Positions 49,001 to 60,345 of a DNA stretch of 64,000 nucleotides are shown here, piece by piece. Within the stretch, counting starts at the first letter, position 1; every line of letters begins with the position of its first letter. The stretch spans positions 19,406,969 through 19,470,968 of the forward strand of contig JAKTNV010000004.1 in the NCBI GenBank assembly GCA_022747635.1. Direction: 5' to 3'. Origin of the DNA: Hetaerina americana (Eukaryota > Arthropoda > Insecta > Odonata > Calopterygidae). The position numbers and the translations under genes are program-made. Under the pieces are notes generated by a model. The model had not been told where the DNA came from. It was given only the letters and a program-made list of their open reading frames with translations, and searched no databases.

Positions 49001-50615
49001 TGTCGTCGAACAGAGATGCAGCTCGTTGATTACGTCGTATACGTAATACGATTGGAAAACTTTTTCATCCCAGTTAGAGCTGAAAACTTTGGCCATTTTT
49101 GAAATCTTTCCTCCTTTTACTTATCGACCGTCTGTAAATTTCAGCTGAGTCTTCAGTTTTGTAACCTGATATTCGTGTTGAAAGGAGATTATTTTTCTCT
49201 TTGTAAAAGTCTTTGTCTTTAATTTGCGTAACATGCATTTCCTTTCGTGGTAAGCTACGAGTCGGTGCAATTTCATTGTCATTAATGCTTCAAAAGGAAT
49301 CAATGAGAGTATTCTAACCCTTTGACGTGCCGTGAACTTAATGTGATGTGTAAATGGATGTCAATATCTCCGTCTTCGTTGCTTAGTGTGAAAAACATTT
49401 TAATCTATCCACTGTGAGATTTAGCGATATCCAATGCCTCTCGACTCAATATCTCGTGGTCTCCATCTTCATTCCATTCCCATCATTCTCTTTTTCTTTC
49501 CAATCAATCCAAGTAGAGAAACTCATAATGAAATTCCTCACATTTTCGCCGGTATATCCACCTTCAGTTTATGTTTTTATTTCAAATATTTCACCGCTTG
49601 ATATTTATTATTTATTTCAACCCTTGATATTCCTTATCCTGTATTCTTCATATTCTTCCTCTTTCCATGCACTTCCTTAATTGTACTGAATTACGTTGCT
49701 CTCATGTACATTCTTCGATAGTTAAATGTTCTTCTTGGTCTTTTTTTATTTTTGTAAATGCATGGTGTCCTCTCGAACGAAGAGCATGTAATTATGTTTA
49801 ACTCCGTCTTTGTTTTTATCTTTTGTAACTTACGGCATTGTGAGTAGCTATATATTTAATTTTCAACTTATGTCATTGAACTTGATCTGACTGCAAATTA
49901 TTTTCGTACGCTGTCTAATGTACTCTCTATATTGCAATGAAGTCGGTGCTTGTTACATTTTAAACGTGTTTTTCGTCTCTCTGATCCATTGATTATTCAT
50001 TCTTTTGCTGTTGATAACGGCAGCATTTCATGGTTCGCTTTCTTTGAGAAGGGTGGATATACCCTATTATGGTTGTTTTGATATTCAGCGGCCGCACCTG
50101 TTCCCGTTAACACCTCTTACAATGCTTTCACCTCTTCGGCCGCTGGAGATTCCGTTCTCCTTCCCCTCTCCCTCCCAACCAGGCCCACCCTCTCTACCAA
50201 CTCTGGTTAAGTGTAAAGATTGAATGATGGTTTATTCCGGATACCGCCGCGGTGGCAAGTTAGATTACACAAAAGAACGATTTTCAGCGGTATCCCGATA
50301 TTTGCCCGAGTTAAGAGTGTGATATGCCAAATATGTGAGCGGTATTTTGTTAGCTATGCGGTACCCTTGAATTCCTTTATCATCTTTCCTAGTCTTTATT
50401 ATAGCATGCGTCCTACACGCCTAAATCATCATCGAAGGTATCTGCCATGTGTAGGAAGTTTTAAATATTGTCCCTGTGAAGAGCAAAAAAATGCCAATGT
50501 TTGCATAAGCAACTACCTGATCTCCCACGCTAGTCATCACCTTTCTTTCGACTCCGGGAACTACCGCCTTTCATGTGCTCCTGAATAGGAATCGGTAAAA
50601 TAAAGTTCCGGTAAT
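49001..50615. other. No recognised gene
   Basis: The plus-strand frames at 49414-49680 (88 codons), 50005-50223 (72) and 50220-50588 (122) are the best. The last has several Cys and His residues but no regular finger spacing. None is recognised. Confidence 0.4.
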
Positions 50616-50639
50616 GAAAATATGAAGTTATGGGATGGC

Positions 50640-51150
50640 TAAAAAAATTGAATACATAGAGCAGGTAGAACACTTCCCGTATTTATGAAGCATTTTAGAA
50701 GAAATCTGGCAGATAAATAATGACATTTAAACATGAGTTGCGTTAGGTAAAGGTTTTACGAAGAGGGAGTTGATGAATAGGACATTAAGTAATGATGTTA
50801 AGAATAAACTAGTGAAAACTTCTATATTGTGCGGCTGGGCGACTCGGTCGTTGAAACCAGAGCAATACCGTAGATAGGTGTCTTTTGGGATTTAGGGGTA
50901 AGGCAAAGGTGAAATTGACAGAAACAAACGCAGATGTAGAATTTCTAGCCATATTGCATGGGGAGGAGAGGAAGGAAGCTTTCGGGAGAAATTCAAATGA
51001 GACTATAAAAACGGATGCAGGACATAATGAGTGTCAGTGGATTTTGAAATATGTAGTAGAAGGTTGAGTAGACGAGTCAGAGGTAGGAAAGGAATGGACA
51101 TGTTGAATGGAATGAAAGGAGGCAGGATGTAGATTTGAATAATGTTTTAT
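50640..51150 (+). pseudogene. Degraded LINE, thumb to C-terminus
   Basis: EYIEQVEHFPYL (50650-50685) matches the EQVE..TYLGS segment that follows the RT active site. GKGFTKRELMNRTLSNDVKN (about 50745-50805) matches GKEAFTRRREL..LSKDVKK of relatives. The closing GRKGMDMLNGMKGGR (51086-51130) matches the family C-terminus. Stops and frame changes are frequent, and the active site is absent. A 60-codon frame (50885-51067) lies inside it but is not meaningful alone. Confidence 0.7.
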
Positions 51151-51610
51151 TGTAATACAGAATTATAGAATATTTATTTTGTGATCTTTTAGGTGTAGCT
51201 TAGAAGTCTGTGCTTAGTCGCTGGATCCATTGACTCGGACCATTCTTTAGAATGTTATTATGGAAAGATACATGAAGGAGTATTACCCGTAATTGAGGAT
51301 GTGTGAGGAATCCAGAGAAGTCTAAATGTTAGCGACGAAATCATTGTAAAATGAGAAATTCTGAATCCTTTTGTGGAAGGGTGGTCGGTATCGGAGATTA
51401 GGTGAGGGGAGAAGTAGTATTTTGGGTGGGTTGAGGATACAGAGATGGTAATTTGCAAAAGTAAATAGTGTGGGACAAAAAGTATTTTACTATTTGAAGC
51501 CTTAATGATATTCTAACATCGATAACGACATACCTGCGCAGGATACACTTCTCAAATTAATTAATGAGCGCCCTATCCGTTAGGATCTAAGTTTCCTTCA
51601 GCACGGTGTA
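51151..51610. other. No gene seen; left flank of the intact mariner
   Basis: AT-rich, with an unrecognised 66-codon minus-strand frame (51258-51458). It is the ancestral target DNA into which the mariner inserted. Confidence 0.5.
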
Positions 51611-51612
51611 TA

Positions 51613-51639
51613 CTACCTTGATCAAAAATTTCCCGGAAT
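51613..51639. repeat. Mariner terminal inverted repeat (3' end of gene)
   Basis: Left 27-bp terminal repeat. It matches the right repeat except at its 17th base (T here, G in the other). Transposase binding and cleavage sites lie here. Confidence 0.9.
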
Positions 51640-51665
51640 TTATTCAGAAAATTAAAAATACAAGT

Positions 51666-52739
51666 TTATTCATCTAAATCTATATTGTCCCCTTCAAAGT
51701 AATCCCCATCGACTGCAACACACTTACGCCAGCGCTTGATCCAATCCTCGAAACATTTTTTATATTCGGTTTTCGGTATGTCCATCAGTGCTTCCTGCGA
51801 TTTTTCCATTACTTCCTCTCGGCTGCTAAAACGCGTTCCCCGTAATGGTTTTTTAACTCGATTGAACAGAAAGAAGTCACAGGGAGCCAAATCAGGTGAA
51901 TTCGGTGGCTGTTGGATGGTATTTGTTGCATTTTTCGTCAAAAAATTACGAATAATGAAAGCACTGTGCGACGGTGCGTTATCATGGTGCAAAATCCACG
52001 AGTTTTCTGCCCACATTTCTGGTCTCTTTCGGCGAATTGCTTCACGCAAACGTCTCATAACGCCCAAATAATACTCTTTGTTTACTGTCTGGCCTTCTGG
52101 CAAAAATTCATGATGCACTACACCGTTGTAATCCATGAAAACCGTCAGCATTGCCTTCTTTTTTGACTGAAAACGACGTGGTTTTTTTGGTCTCGGCTCA
52201 TTTGGTGAACGCCATTCACTTGCCTGATGTCTGGATTGCGTGTCGTACTCATAAACCCACGTCTCGTCTCCAGTAATGATCCTTTTGATGAATGTGGGAT
52301 CGGATTCAGCCTCGCAAATCATGTCTTTTGCGACGTCAACACGGTCTCTTTTTTGCATGAAATTGAGGTCTTTTGGTACCAACTTTGCTGCTACACGACG
52401 GAAACCCAAATCATTAACCACAATGTCTTGGGCGGATCCATAGGCAATGTTCAAGTCCTCCGCTATTTCTCTGATGGTTAATTTGCGGTTATTGACCAAC
52501 ATTTCTTTTACTTTATCAATTTTTTCACCGACTTTCGATGTCGATGGTCTGCCACTGCGTTCATCATCTTCGATTGACTCACGACCACTTCTGAACCGCT
52601 CGTGCCACTGGTAAACGACCGTTTTTTTTAGAGAATCGTTGCCGAAACACTTTTCCAACATTTCCAACGTCCGTGCGCCACTAAATCCGTTTTTTACGCA
52701 AAATTTAATACAAGTTCGTTGTTGCAAATTTAAATCCAT
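51666..52739 (-). CDS. Mariner transposase, intact, DD34D
   Basis: A DDE/D-family transposase that cuts the element out of DNA and inserts it at TA dinucleotides in the nucleus. The 357-residue protein starts at the ATG at 52739. An upstream in-frame ATG at 52808 would add 23 residues, but family members begin near MDLNLQQRTCIKFC. Residues 1-60 form the first helix-turn-helix (WHERFRSGRESIEDDERSGR at 45-64) and 72-118 the second, with REIAEDLNIAYGSAQDIV at 90-107. The catalytic triad is D158 (ITGDETW), D253 (HHDNAPSH) and D288 (SPDLAPCDFF), with 34 residues between the last two, the mariner signature. The C-terminus carries the RWRKCV..DGDYFEGD motif. There is no stop or frameshift, and the length is normal (about 345-355 in relatives). 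It resembles the mariner half of SETMAR and GVQW-type proteins. I cannot assign a subfamily. Confidence 0.95.
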   Translation of the reverse strand: MDLNLQQRTCIKFCVKNGFSGARTLEMLEKCFGNDSLKKTVVYQWHERFRSGRESIEDDERSGRPSTSKVGEKIDKVKEMLVNNRKLTIREIAEDLNIAYGSAQDIVVNDLGFRRVAAKLVPKDLNFMQKRDRVDVAKDMICEAESDPTFIKRIITGDETWVYEYDTQSRHQASEWRSPNEPRPKKPRRFQSKKKAMLTVFMDYNGVVHHEFLPEGQTVNKEYYLGVMRRLREAIRRKRPEMWAENSWILHHDNAPSHSAFIIRNFLTKNATNTIQQPPNSPDLAPCDFFLFNRVKKPLRGTRFSSREEVMEKSQEALMDIPKTEYKKCFEDWIKRWRKCVAVDGDYFEGDNIDLDE

Positions 52740-52917
52740 TTCTGCAATTGTAAAAAATCGCCAACACACACAGAGATAGATGTACTCTTGGCTACGTAAC
52801 TTTTGCAAATGTCAAGTTATGACACTAAGATTTAAAGGGAATATCAACAACAGATGTACCAATTTAACAAAAAAAACAGAACTCAAATCGGAACGATGGG
52901 AGCGCCACACGGTGGTT

Positions 52918-52944
52918 ATTCCGGGAACTTTTTGATCAAGGTAG
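52918..52944. repeat. Mariner terminal inverted repeat (5' end of gene)
   Basis: Right 27-bp terminal repeat; the partner of the left repeat with one mismatch, followed by the TA duplication. Confidence 0.9.
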
Positions 52945-52959
52945 TATTACGGCTACTAA

Positions 52960-53640
52960 TGCGACTACTCAAAAGACGCTCTCATTGGAGCGATAGACTC
53001 AGGAGCGAAATGGGAGAGAACCTCTTCTGTCGAAATGAACTCTCCATCTCCCCCAAGTGCAAGTCAATATCGCCGGGGTCCCACCCGTCCAACGCCTCGT
53101 GGCGCCGTGCGCCGACCTCCTTTAAGTGGTCTAATTTGTTGGCAACTCGTGGAGGAGTATATCCCTCTATCGTATCCATGGCATGTTCCATTCTCGGAAA
53201 CTCCATCCACGCCCCTCCCATGTCCTACGTAAAGTCGCCTTCTCCTCTTTCCCGTCTAAAACCCCCGCCACTCGCCCACCCACCCCCGCCCCAGCCCGGC
53301 GGTCTTCTCGGAGAATCCGCGCGCCTTGGCTGTCCCTGCACGCTCCGCAGCCCCAACACCCGACCCTAAAAGCATTCCATGGTAGGGAGGGGACACTTCG
53401 AAAAAGGGAAGGAGCCCCGAGCGAGCCGATTCGCGTTTTTCCCCAAGTGTGAGGGCGCTCTCTGTCAGTGTCTCCAGGGGGAGGGTAAGGTGGTGGAGGT
53501 GTCGGATATCTCCGTCTAGATGTGGGTATATCGACGCGTTTCCTCCGAAATCCGCAGTCGACTTTTCGGAAGAATTCGCTCGCCTCGCGGTTTTGTGACG
53601 ACCGTGGCGTGTTCGGGTTTTAATATAGCTTTTGTTTCTC
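52960..53640. other. GC- and CpG-rich island, candidate promoter region
   Basis: This segment begins about 15 bp outside the mariner's right end and is CpG-rich throughout, notably 53280-53350. Plus-strand frames (52854-53369, 171 codons, starting within the mariner; 53035-53232; 53183-53452) and a 79-codon minus-strand frame overlap. They are Pro/Arg/Ser-rich and unrecognised. It could be a promoter or first exon of a host gene. The mariner sits at its edge. Confidence 0.35.
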
Positions 53641-55965
53641 CATTCCGGATGTTTTTTTTTTCGTTTTCAGTGAGATGAGGATCACCTAAAGGGCATGCTC
53701 TTGCTTCGTTTTACCGAAGTTTAGGGAATTAAAATGGAAACGGGTGTCGCTCGTGATTCTTCGTTTCATTTTTTACGTTACCCATTTTTAGCCATTCGAT
53801 CATACTCGGTATGATACCATCTTATATCCTGTGCAGTTGGGTGAAATATTAAAGTATATCTACCGGGAGACAATGTTCTATTTCGAAAACTCGTTGAGAC
53901 TTGGTTGAAAGTAAGTAGAGAGTAACGTCACATGATGAGCCAATTTAATTATATTTCTATTAAATCATTTCACCTCGACTAACTTGGGATTTTTGTCGCT
54001 GTATCTTCCTCGATTAAATATATTCAATTTGTCGAGTCTTACTGATTGAATGCTTCATATAGTAGGTTGTTACATTCTAAATTATTTATAGTTCCCTAAA
54101 GTTAATATAAGAAAATTCTAATACATATTCTTGAAAAATGAGTGCAACTTGAATTAATATTTAAAGCATGTTATTATCATTACATGGATCTTAGCTTTCA
54201 TGAAAACATTTTATTCTTCGGAGTACAGTTGAAATTTGTGTAGGGTATAGTTTAGCTTGGAGTTACTTGGCCTGGAAGATTTTTTTATTTTAAAAATTAA
54301 TTTAACTTTTAATATTTCCTCTGATTATGCGTATCTGAAGTTTTCATATTATTTTCAAATCTTAATTTGGTTTAGTCCAGTAGCCTTGAGGGTAGGCAAG
54401 ACTTCGGTCTCTTGAATTGTTTTTGCAATAAATTTGACTGCTGTTTTCGGAGTTCTACTTTGATGCAGTATGTATTCTTAGGAATGAGGTCTGCCGTATC
54501 ACCATACAGCCTTATCAATAACTGTAATGGTAGTTCAGTAATGTCGACATTGAGGTCCGTTGTCTGCTGTTTTATTTATAATGTTTATCAGACAAGCCGA
54601 ACGCCGTTCATGATTCCCAGTGATTGAATGAAATATTCTGAAATAAAATAAACGCCTTTGCCTTCAAAAAATGATTGTAACGTGTATTATATGTCGTCAC
54701 AACAATCTAGCTTTCTTAAATAGCTATACGTATTATAACACACTGAAATCTCATGCAAACGCAAGCAAATGCCTACATATGCAGATTCCACTTCAAGATA
54801 AATTCAGTTCCTCTATTCCACCGCGTGACGTAAACACTCGATATTGTGACCTCGTGCATTTGTGCCAAATTCGAATTTAAGTGAATTTCCGCGACATAAT
54901 TTTTATTAGTGATCCCAAGCAACAATCTGGCCAATTTAACGATCTCCGACGTAACAGTCACAAACTTATGAATGTAACATATGAATACAGCGATTATATT
55001 ATTTTCAAAATTTTGTTTAATAGGTAATACTGAGTCTGATCAACTTCATATTTAAATCAAGTGACAGTATTAATAACATGAGGGTATGGTTGTTTTTCTG
55101 AGGAGAGTGTTTGGCTACTGTATGAGGGTCCGAGGTCAAATCCGGGTGGGCGTGGAAACTTTCTGCTTGACGCAAGATGTGTGATTTTGAGTACCAATCC
55201 TTCCTGGGTAGTTGGTCGTGGTTTATGGAACGAGCTGCTCCCTCACGCCAGCCTTATACTTGCATTTCACGCGCCGTTGGTCTCATCAGTTCTCCCCTCA
55301 TCGAATTTCAAGTTGATAGAGGATTGTGGTGGTAGTTATTTATAACTAATAAATCATGATCATTTATTATTTTTGTCGTATAACTTTAACATCATCACAA
55401 AATAAACCTGTCTGTCGTTTATATAGAAGTTATGATCTATAATTCAACTGTGAGTGTTTCCCAATTTAATTATCTAATAATTTAGTTATGCTGCTATGTT
55501 ACTCGATCTATTGAAAAGTGCGAAGTTTGTGACGCGTAAATTCGCATTACCCATGCTTTATAACTATAAAATATTCCTTTTTTTTATAAAGAGACAGGTG
55601 AAAATGACGCTAAATTCATACTAATTTGAATTCTGCCTTCACCAATCCTATCCGGGGAGGCTTAATTCCAACACAAAGTCCCGCTATTGTATCTCAGCGT
55701 TAACTAATAAATCTGTTATTTTAAATAAATTAATGTACTTATGTTTGTGTATATATGTAAATTTATAATGTCGGCTTCGGCAGGTTTTGAACAATTTCGA
55801 GTCCCTCCCCATTCCTCGGCTTGCCTCTCCCCATTCTGTTCAATTTTGTTATTTTCTACTTCATTTTGCTCGAAGGGAAGGGGGAGAGAAGTTTTGTTTG
55901 ATATGCCTCAAACTGGCGGCCGAGTCTCTCCGACGGCGCTCGGGATGAAATACTGATCGAAAGGT
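53641..55965. other. No recognised gene
   Basis: AT-rich. A B-box-like GGTCAAATCC at about 55135 may mark a SINE fragment, but no A box fits. Frames at 54412-54627, 54671-54880 and 55741-55956 (69-71 codons, plus strand) are unrecognised. Confidence 0.4.
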
Positions 55966-55974
55966 CTACTCAAG

Positions 55975-56285
55975 TAACATGGTGAGACACTAGTTCGCTG
56001 CCCAGTCTGAAGGTCGTGGGATCGAATTCCACCTGGGGCATGCGTGCTGTGTTGTCCCGCAAAGAATTTTTCTAGGTTTATTCAACGGTGCGATAAAAAT
56101 CCAATTTACCCGCAAGACGGGAGTTTATTCGAGCGAGTAGGATAGGCATTAAAGCGACCCGTACATACGCGCTAGAGCATGTTCGGCTCGGAGAAAGTAC
56201 CCCAAGTCGACTATGCTCTTCGATTACCTTATACGTAAAAGCCCGATATAAATTGCTGGAGTTGGTTAAACGTCATCTACGGCGT
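55975..56285 (+). mobile_element. tRNA-derived SINE, family 2
   Basis: ATGGTGAGACACTAGTTCGC (A box) is followed by CCAGTCTGAAGGTCGTGGGA (anticodon and variable region) and GGGATCGAATTCCACCTGGG (B box and T-arm). This gives a complete tRNA-like head at about 55978-56040. A body of about 240 bp follows (GTTGTCCCGCAAAGAATTTT to about 56285). The 5' and 3' acceptor strands do not pair fully, so it is not an active tRNA gene. No target duplication was identified by eye. Confidence 0.65.
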
Positions 56286-56925
56286 CAATGGCCACGTGAT
56301 GATTCTAAACAGCGGTAGTGATATTTATTGATTCCATGTATTCGGGTGATCGATGAAAAGAAGAAAATGATAACTTGTGTCGGCGAGTAAGAAAGGGAAA
56401 AGCAAATGTGACACATTTCCCATTCATCAATTTTTCATCATCGAAAGGAAAATTCACCCTTTCCCTTCAGCAAGAGCATTGTTGTCATCTCTCATTACAT
56501 TTTTCCTGATATACTTTAAATTCTGACCTCCCATGGTCCGACCCCGCCTGATTTCCGCATGAAATTTTGAACTCGATTGACATTTTTTACTTTTATTTAA
56601 CGAAGTGTCAAACAAATCAATACAGTGGAAAACTATCTGTTTAAATTCGGGAAAAATACGAGCACTGCAATAGGGCTCATGACAGTGTTGCGTGGTGCTC
56701 ATAATGCGGATGGACACTCAGCGCATGCAAAGAGTTTGCTCAGCCGTTTTCCTTTAGACACGTCTGGAGAGCGGCTGGGGTTTGAAGGGGTCACCCAACC
56801 GGAAGCCCATAGTCAAGTATTCCCACTGCCGAGTAGGTTCATTCGGCCCCTTACGGTCCGCCGAGCCAACTTCTAACTACTTTCACCAGCATGATGGTCG
56901 CCGTGCGTTCTCGTCCATTTAGGGT
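56286..56925. other. No gene seen
   Basis: An 87-codon minus-strand frame (56454-56717) and an 83-codon plus-strand frame (56625-56876) are unrecognised. The latter covers a GC-richer patch. Confidence 0.4.
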
Positions 56926-56927
56926 CT

Positions 56928-57195
56928 GCTTTAGAGAGTTGTAGCCATTTGCGCCATTAGCAGAATGTAAGTAAGTTGACGATAGATTGGTATTAAGGGA
57001 GTGGAGGTCGGGTGGAAAAAGGACCCTTGAGTCTACTTTGGCCTACTCTTAATGAAGGCACCTACCGCCCGTAGTTTAACATTCCATCTGAAAAATGGCG
57101 TACTAACTGAAGTGTTCTCTGCACGGCACACTATCAGGCAACCAAATATCTCTTGTACGGGCAGGATTTAAACCTGAACCTTCGGGGAGGAAAGT
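56928..57195 (-). mobile_element. tRNA-derived SINE, family 1, diverged copy
   Basis: Read on the minus strand from about 57195, GAAGGTTCAGGTTTAAATCC is the T-arm. AAGAGATATTTGGTTGCCTG, AACACTTCAGTTAGTACGCC and CTAATGGCGCAAATGGCTAC then match the body of the 43.3 kb copy in order. It is older, with many substitutions, and both ends are indistinct. Confidence 0.75.
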
Positions 57196-58935
57196 CACTA
57201 AATATCGTACGTCTTTATTTGAATAGCAAGTCGGTTAGATTATTAAGATGCAAAAGTTACGAATCCGCTCACTTCTACGTCGAAAGTAATCATAGCGTTG
57301 AATTACTTCGCCTGTGTAAGATGGCAAAGAGCCCAAGTAAAAGCAGTCATGATGGGCGAAGACGATCTCAAAGGGACAAACCGTCGCCGCGGAGGAATCC
57401 ACTTGTCATCAGGTTCGCTCTTTTTTCCTCCGGTGTCACGTTATCTGCTGGCACAAACATGGGCGCCCTGGCCTTTCATTTCATTCTTGTCAGCGGCTCT
57501 CACTCTCAACCACCACCTCCCTCCCGCTCCCCGGTCCTCAACCTCTCTTATCTTTTCCCTCCTCCCCCTCCACTTCTTCCTTACGTTCGTTAAAGCTGTC
57601 TAATCCGCTTCCGACTGTTCCACAAGCGTTAACTTTTTCGCTCTTTTCGTGTGGGTTAGGCAAATGCAGGGGGGAAATTTTAATTGAATTGAGAATTTTA
57701 TGAGGGTGAAGAATGAGTAATTGGGAACCCGACATTTTCGGTGTGAGGGAAAAGGGATGAGGTAGAGTAAGTGACCTTAATGCTAGGATATCTGCAATTG
57801 ATATTGCTTTTACTTGGCTGCGGCCTAATTGACAGCATACCCGATACAGTATATCTCAGTGTACCATTTTCTTGGAGGTGTAAGGTAAAGGTAGAAGCAA
57901 AGAAGTTTTTATGTGTGAAAAAAGTCTATGATGGCCCTACAGCGGGTAATGGAGACTTATTCTCATTATACTTGTATGCATTTTTATAAATTTTAGTACA
58001 CTTTACTGAACTGAATTAATTACCAAAGCAGTGAGGACTTTTGTTATTGCTACTGAAGCATGGAAGAATAAATGAGAAATTACGAGAAGAAAAAAGTTTT
58101 CGAATTTGATTGGAGCGTATAGATGAAATAATTTGGAAAATATAATCAGTGGGGAACCCATTGATAAAAATAACGGATGAAGGATAGGAGATATCCGTGA
58201 ACTTTATTTTTACAGATGGTTTCCCATATCAATTAGAAGATACATCAGAGAGAAAATTGCTTCGAGGATAGTGTATAGGCTAGATGAACAGTGTGAAGTT
58301 GTGCTTGTAGAGCTATAATTGGATCCGAGTTGAGGAAGAAACCTCAAGTTATCTTAAATGAAGGGCTGTCCAGCAACACAAGGGGAAAATCAGCTTGGAT
58401 TGGTGAAGACAGGGAAAAATCAGCCGGGATAATTTGGGAAATCATTGAGCTTTGAAAAGAATCCGCGCCTTGAGTGAAAGCACCTGAAAAAAATGGGTCG
58501 GAGGGGAAGCCGACAAAAATTTCGATAGAGTGGAGAAAATCAGAAGATGAAATGGAGAAGCAGCCAGGGTTAGTGATAAAAATTAATGTGACAGGAATGG
58601 GTAAAATTGAGATAAAAAAAGATAGAGAGATGGAGTGCGATAATGATTTTACAAATTTATCGGAATCGAAAAAAGAGGATTAAGCATGAACTAATTTAGT
58701 TGGGGACTGAAGAAGAAATGGGTGAGAAGTAATTGATATTTCGTAGCCTATCGAGTAAGATAGATTTTTTTGATGGATCGCAGACTGAACATGCCTACAT
58801 TTCTTAGCCTCGCTTAACAAGACTCAACCTACACCACGCTGCAATGAACTCAATTACGCTTAAATTCTTTTATCCCTTTATTCCGTTCGCCCTACCCCTA
58901 ATATACTACTACTAATATAATACTATACTATTTCA
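57196..58935. other. No recognised gene; GC-richer patch at 57340-57600
   Basis: Plus-strand frames of 146 and 101 codons overlap in different phases at 57153-57603; the first starts in the SINE. They are Ser/Pro/Arg-rich and unrecognised. A 69-codon Lys/Glu-rich frame (58474-58683) lies in purine-rich DNA. A promoter or exon at 57.4 kb is possible but unsupported. Confidence 0.4.
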
Positions 58936-58939
58936 AAGT

Positions 58940-59080
58940 GTAAAAATCATTCGCCTTGAATGGGATTTTTCACCTGAAAAATTTCAGAGTGCCTGGGTAG
59001 CGTGACTGGATAAAGCACTTGGCTGGGCATCGAGGGATACTGGTTCGTATGCCGATCAAGGCAAATGATTTTTACAATTT
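58940..59080 (+). mobile_element. tRNA-derived SINE, family 3, with foldback ends
   Basis: GCCTGGGTAGCGTGACTGGA (58992 on) with GATAAAGCACTTGG is an A box and D-arm. GGGATACTGGTTCGTATGCC is the T-arm and B box, ending in GATCAAGGCAAATGATTTTT. The last 20 bases (59056-59075) are reverse-complementary, with one mismatch, to 58940-58959, so the element is bounded by inverted repeats and can fold back. A second member with the same 3' end is at 62.84-62.92 kb. The left arm is probably a truncated inverted copy. Confidence 0.75.
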
Positions 59081-59159
59081 TAAATTGTTACCTATTAATT
59101 CACATTAGGGGATGACTCCGTCAAAAGTTACTGTCGCGGAAGCTCCCGCAGTACCTTCA

Positions 59160-59768
59160 ATTTATTGCTACCCTTTTCCTACACCCACCTCGCTTGCCTA
59201 ACGTCCTCCCCTCCATCAATCTTTAGCATTCCCTTACCAATGAAAATTATCTTCATCCATGTTTCATGCATTGCTTGGATTTATCTCATCTTCTTTCCTC
59301 CACCGCCATGCTCAGTATTTCTTCGTTTGTCTTCATTTCCTTCCATTTTACCTTTCCCATCCTTCTCCACACCCACATATCAAAAGCCGCCAGTTTTTAA
59401 TGTAGTCATTTTACTTCAACGGCCAGGTTCCGAGCCGTGCAAAGCCACCTCAATTTTTCATAAGTTTTTTGTTAACTTTTCTACTTAACATCCCTGTCCA
59501 ATTCCCTTTAACTGTAAAATCTTATGTGCCTAACGCGTCTTATTCTTATATTCTTATTATTTTGACCATCTTGGTCCGAAGTACTTTCAAGAGAGGTAAA
59601 CGATTCCACCTGTTTTATTTTTAAATATCCCATTTTATCCTTAAATTTAGCCTTCTTACTTCTTGAAATTTCAAACTCTTCATGGGCTAATTGGTAATTT
59701 TTCATATTTTGATTTATTTTATTGTAAGCGGTCACATCACTCAATAATGAATAAATGACTACCATTTC
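59160..59768 (-). pseudogene. Degraded LINE, thumb to C-terminus
   Basis: On the minus strand, KKAKFKDKMGYLKIKQVESF (from about 59660) and SLESTSDQDGQNNKNIRIRR (about 59590-59535) match KLKIKIGGKELEQVESFTYL and the following segment of the LINE family, with GS of YLGS altered. Further down, about 59360-59170, come a WERxKWKEMKTNEE-like segment and the MEGRMLGKRGVGRKR-like tail after frame changes. The active site is gone. It ends about 85 bp from the foldback SINE. Confidence 0.7.
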
Positions 59769-60345
59769 GTAAGAAAGCCAAATTGTACTTTTACATTTGC
59801 AAATTTTTCATGTGAATATGGAGTTGGGACCTGAAGGGGGCAGCCCTAGAATGTCTAGGCGATAACAATTGCATCGAATAGCGAACGTTTGACGGAGGAA
59901 AAGTTAGAATGGGGAAAGGTCGCGGGAGGGACGAACAAATTCCATGCAACCGTCGTCGGGACGGTTGTATCGATCGCCGGAGGTGGCAATGATGATGATG
60001 GCGATGTGGAGGGGCGGGAAGGGGGAGGGGACGCTGAAAAAGAGAGTACGCGGCGATGGAAGAGAGCGAGGAGTGGAAGAAAAACGTGGGAAGGAGAGGA
60101 GAGAGACGGCGAGTGAGCGAAGGCCGGAATATGTCCAGAGAGAAGGGATGCCCCGCACGTTCTGGCGTTTGTGCTGTTATGCTCGCTGCTACCTTTGGGT
60201 GTAGTTCGGGGGGCGTGATTGACTACTTCGAATTAACGAGAATCGATTTTGACTCAATACTTCGTGGCCCCCTCGGACCGGAAATCTCATGCCGGCCAGC
60301 CAAAGGCCGTAGACGATCTATCCTGGCTGGCGGTGCGGTCAAATG
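59769..60345. other. GC/CpG-rich island, purine-rich in its centre
   Basis: From 59890 to 60340 the DNA is GC-rich. The plus strand is G/A-rich at 60005-60120, giving overlapping charged frames (75-96 codons) with no recognisable domain. The island is like those at 15.8, 24.4, 30.9 and 53.2 kb and could mark a promoter. No gene model can be drawn. Confidence 0.35.

Larger units (their letters stand above)
51613..52944 (-). mobile_element. Complete mariner transposon (1332 bp)
   Basis: Left end CTACCTTGATCAAAAATT (51613 on) and the right end, read on the minus strand from 52944, form 27-bp terminal inverted repeats (51613-51639 and 52918-52944) differing at one position. TA lies directly outside both ends (51611-51612 and 52945-52946), the mariner target-site duplication. 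The size is typical of mariner elements (about 1.3 kb). The transposase gene runs on the minus strand, with 205 bp before its start and about 53 bp after its stop. Near-identical ends and an intact gene indicate a young copy that may be mobile. Confidence 0.95.

Noticed and set aside
49315..49340. CTAACCCTTTGACG, resembling a piggyBac MITE end
   Set aside because: It lacks the TTAA duplication and I found no inverted partner nearby.
51736..52481. Plus-strand frames of 84 to 111 codons
   Set aside because: They are antisense shadows of the intact mariner transposase.
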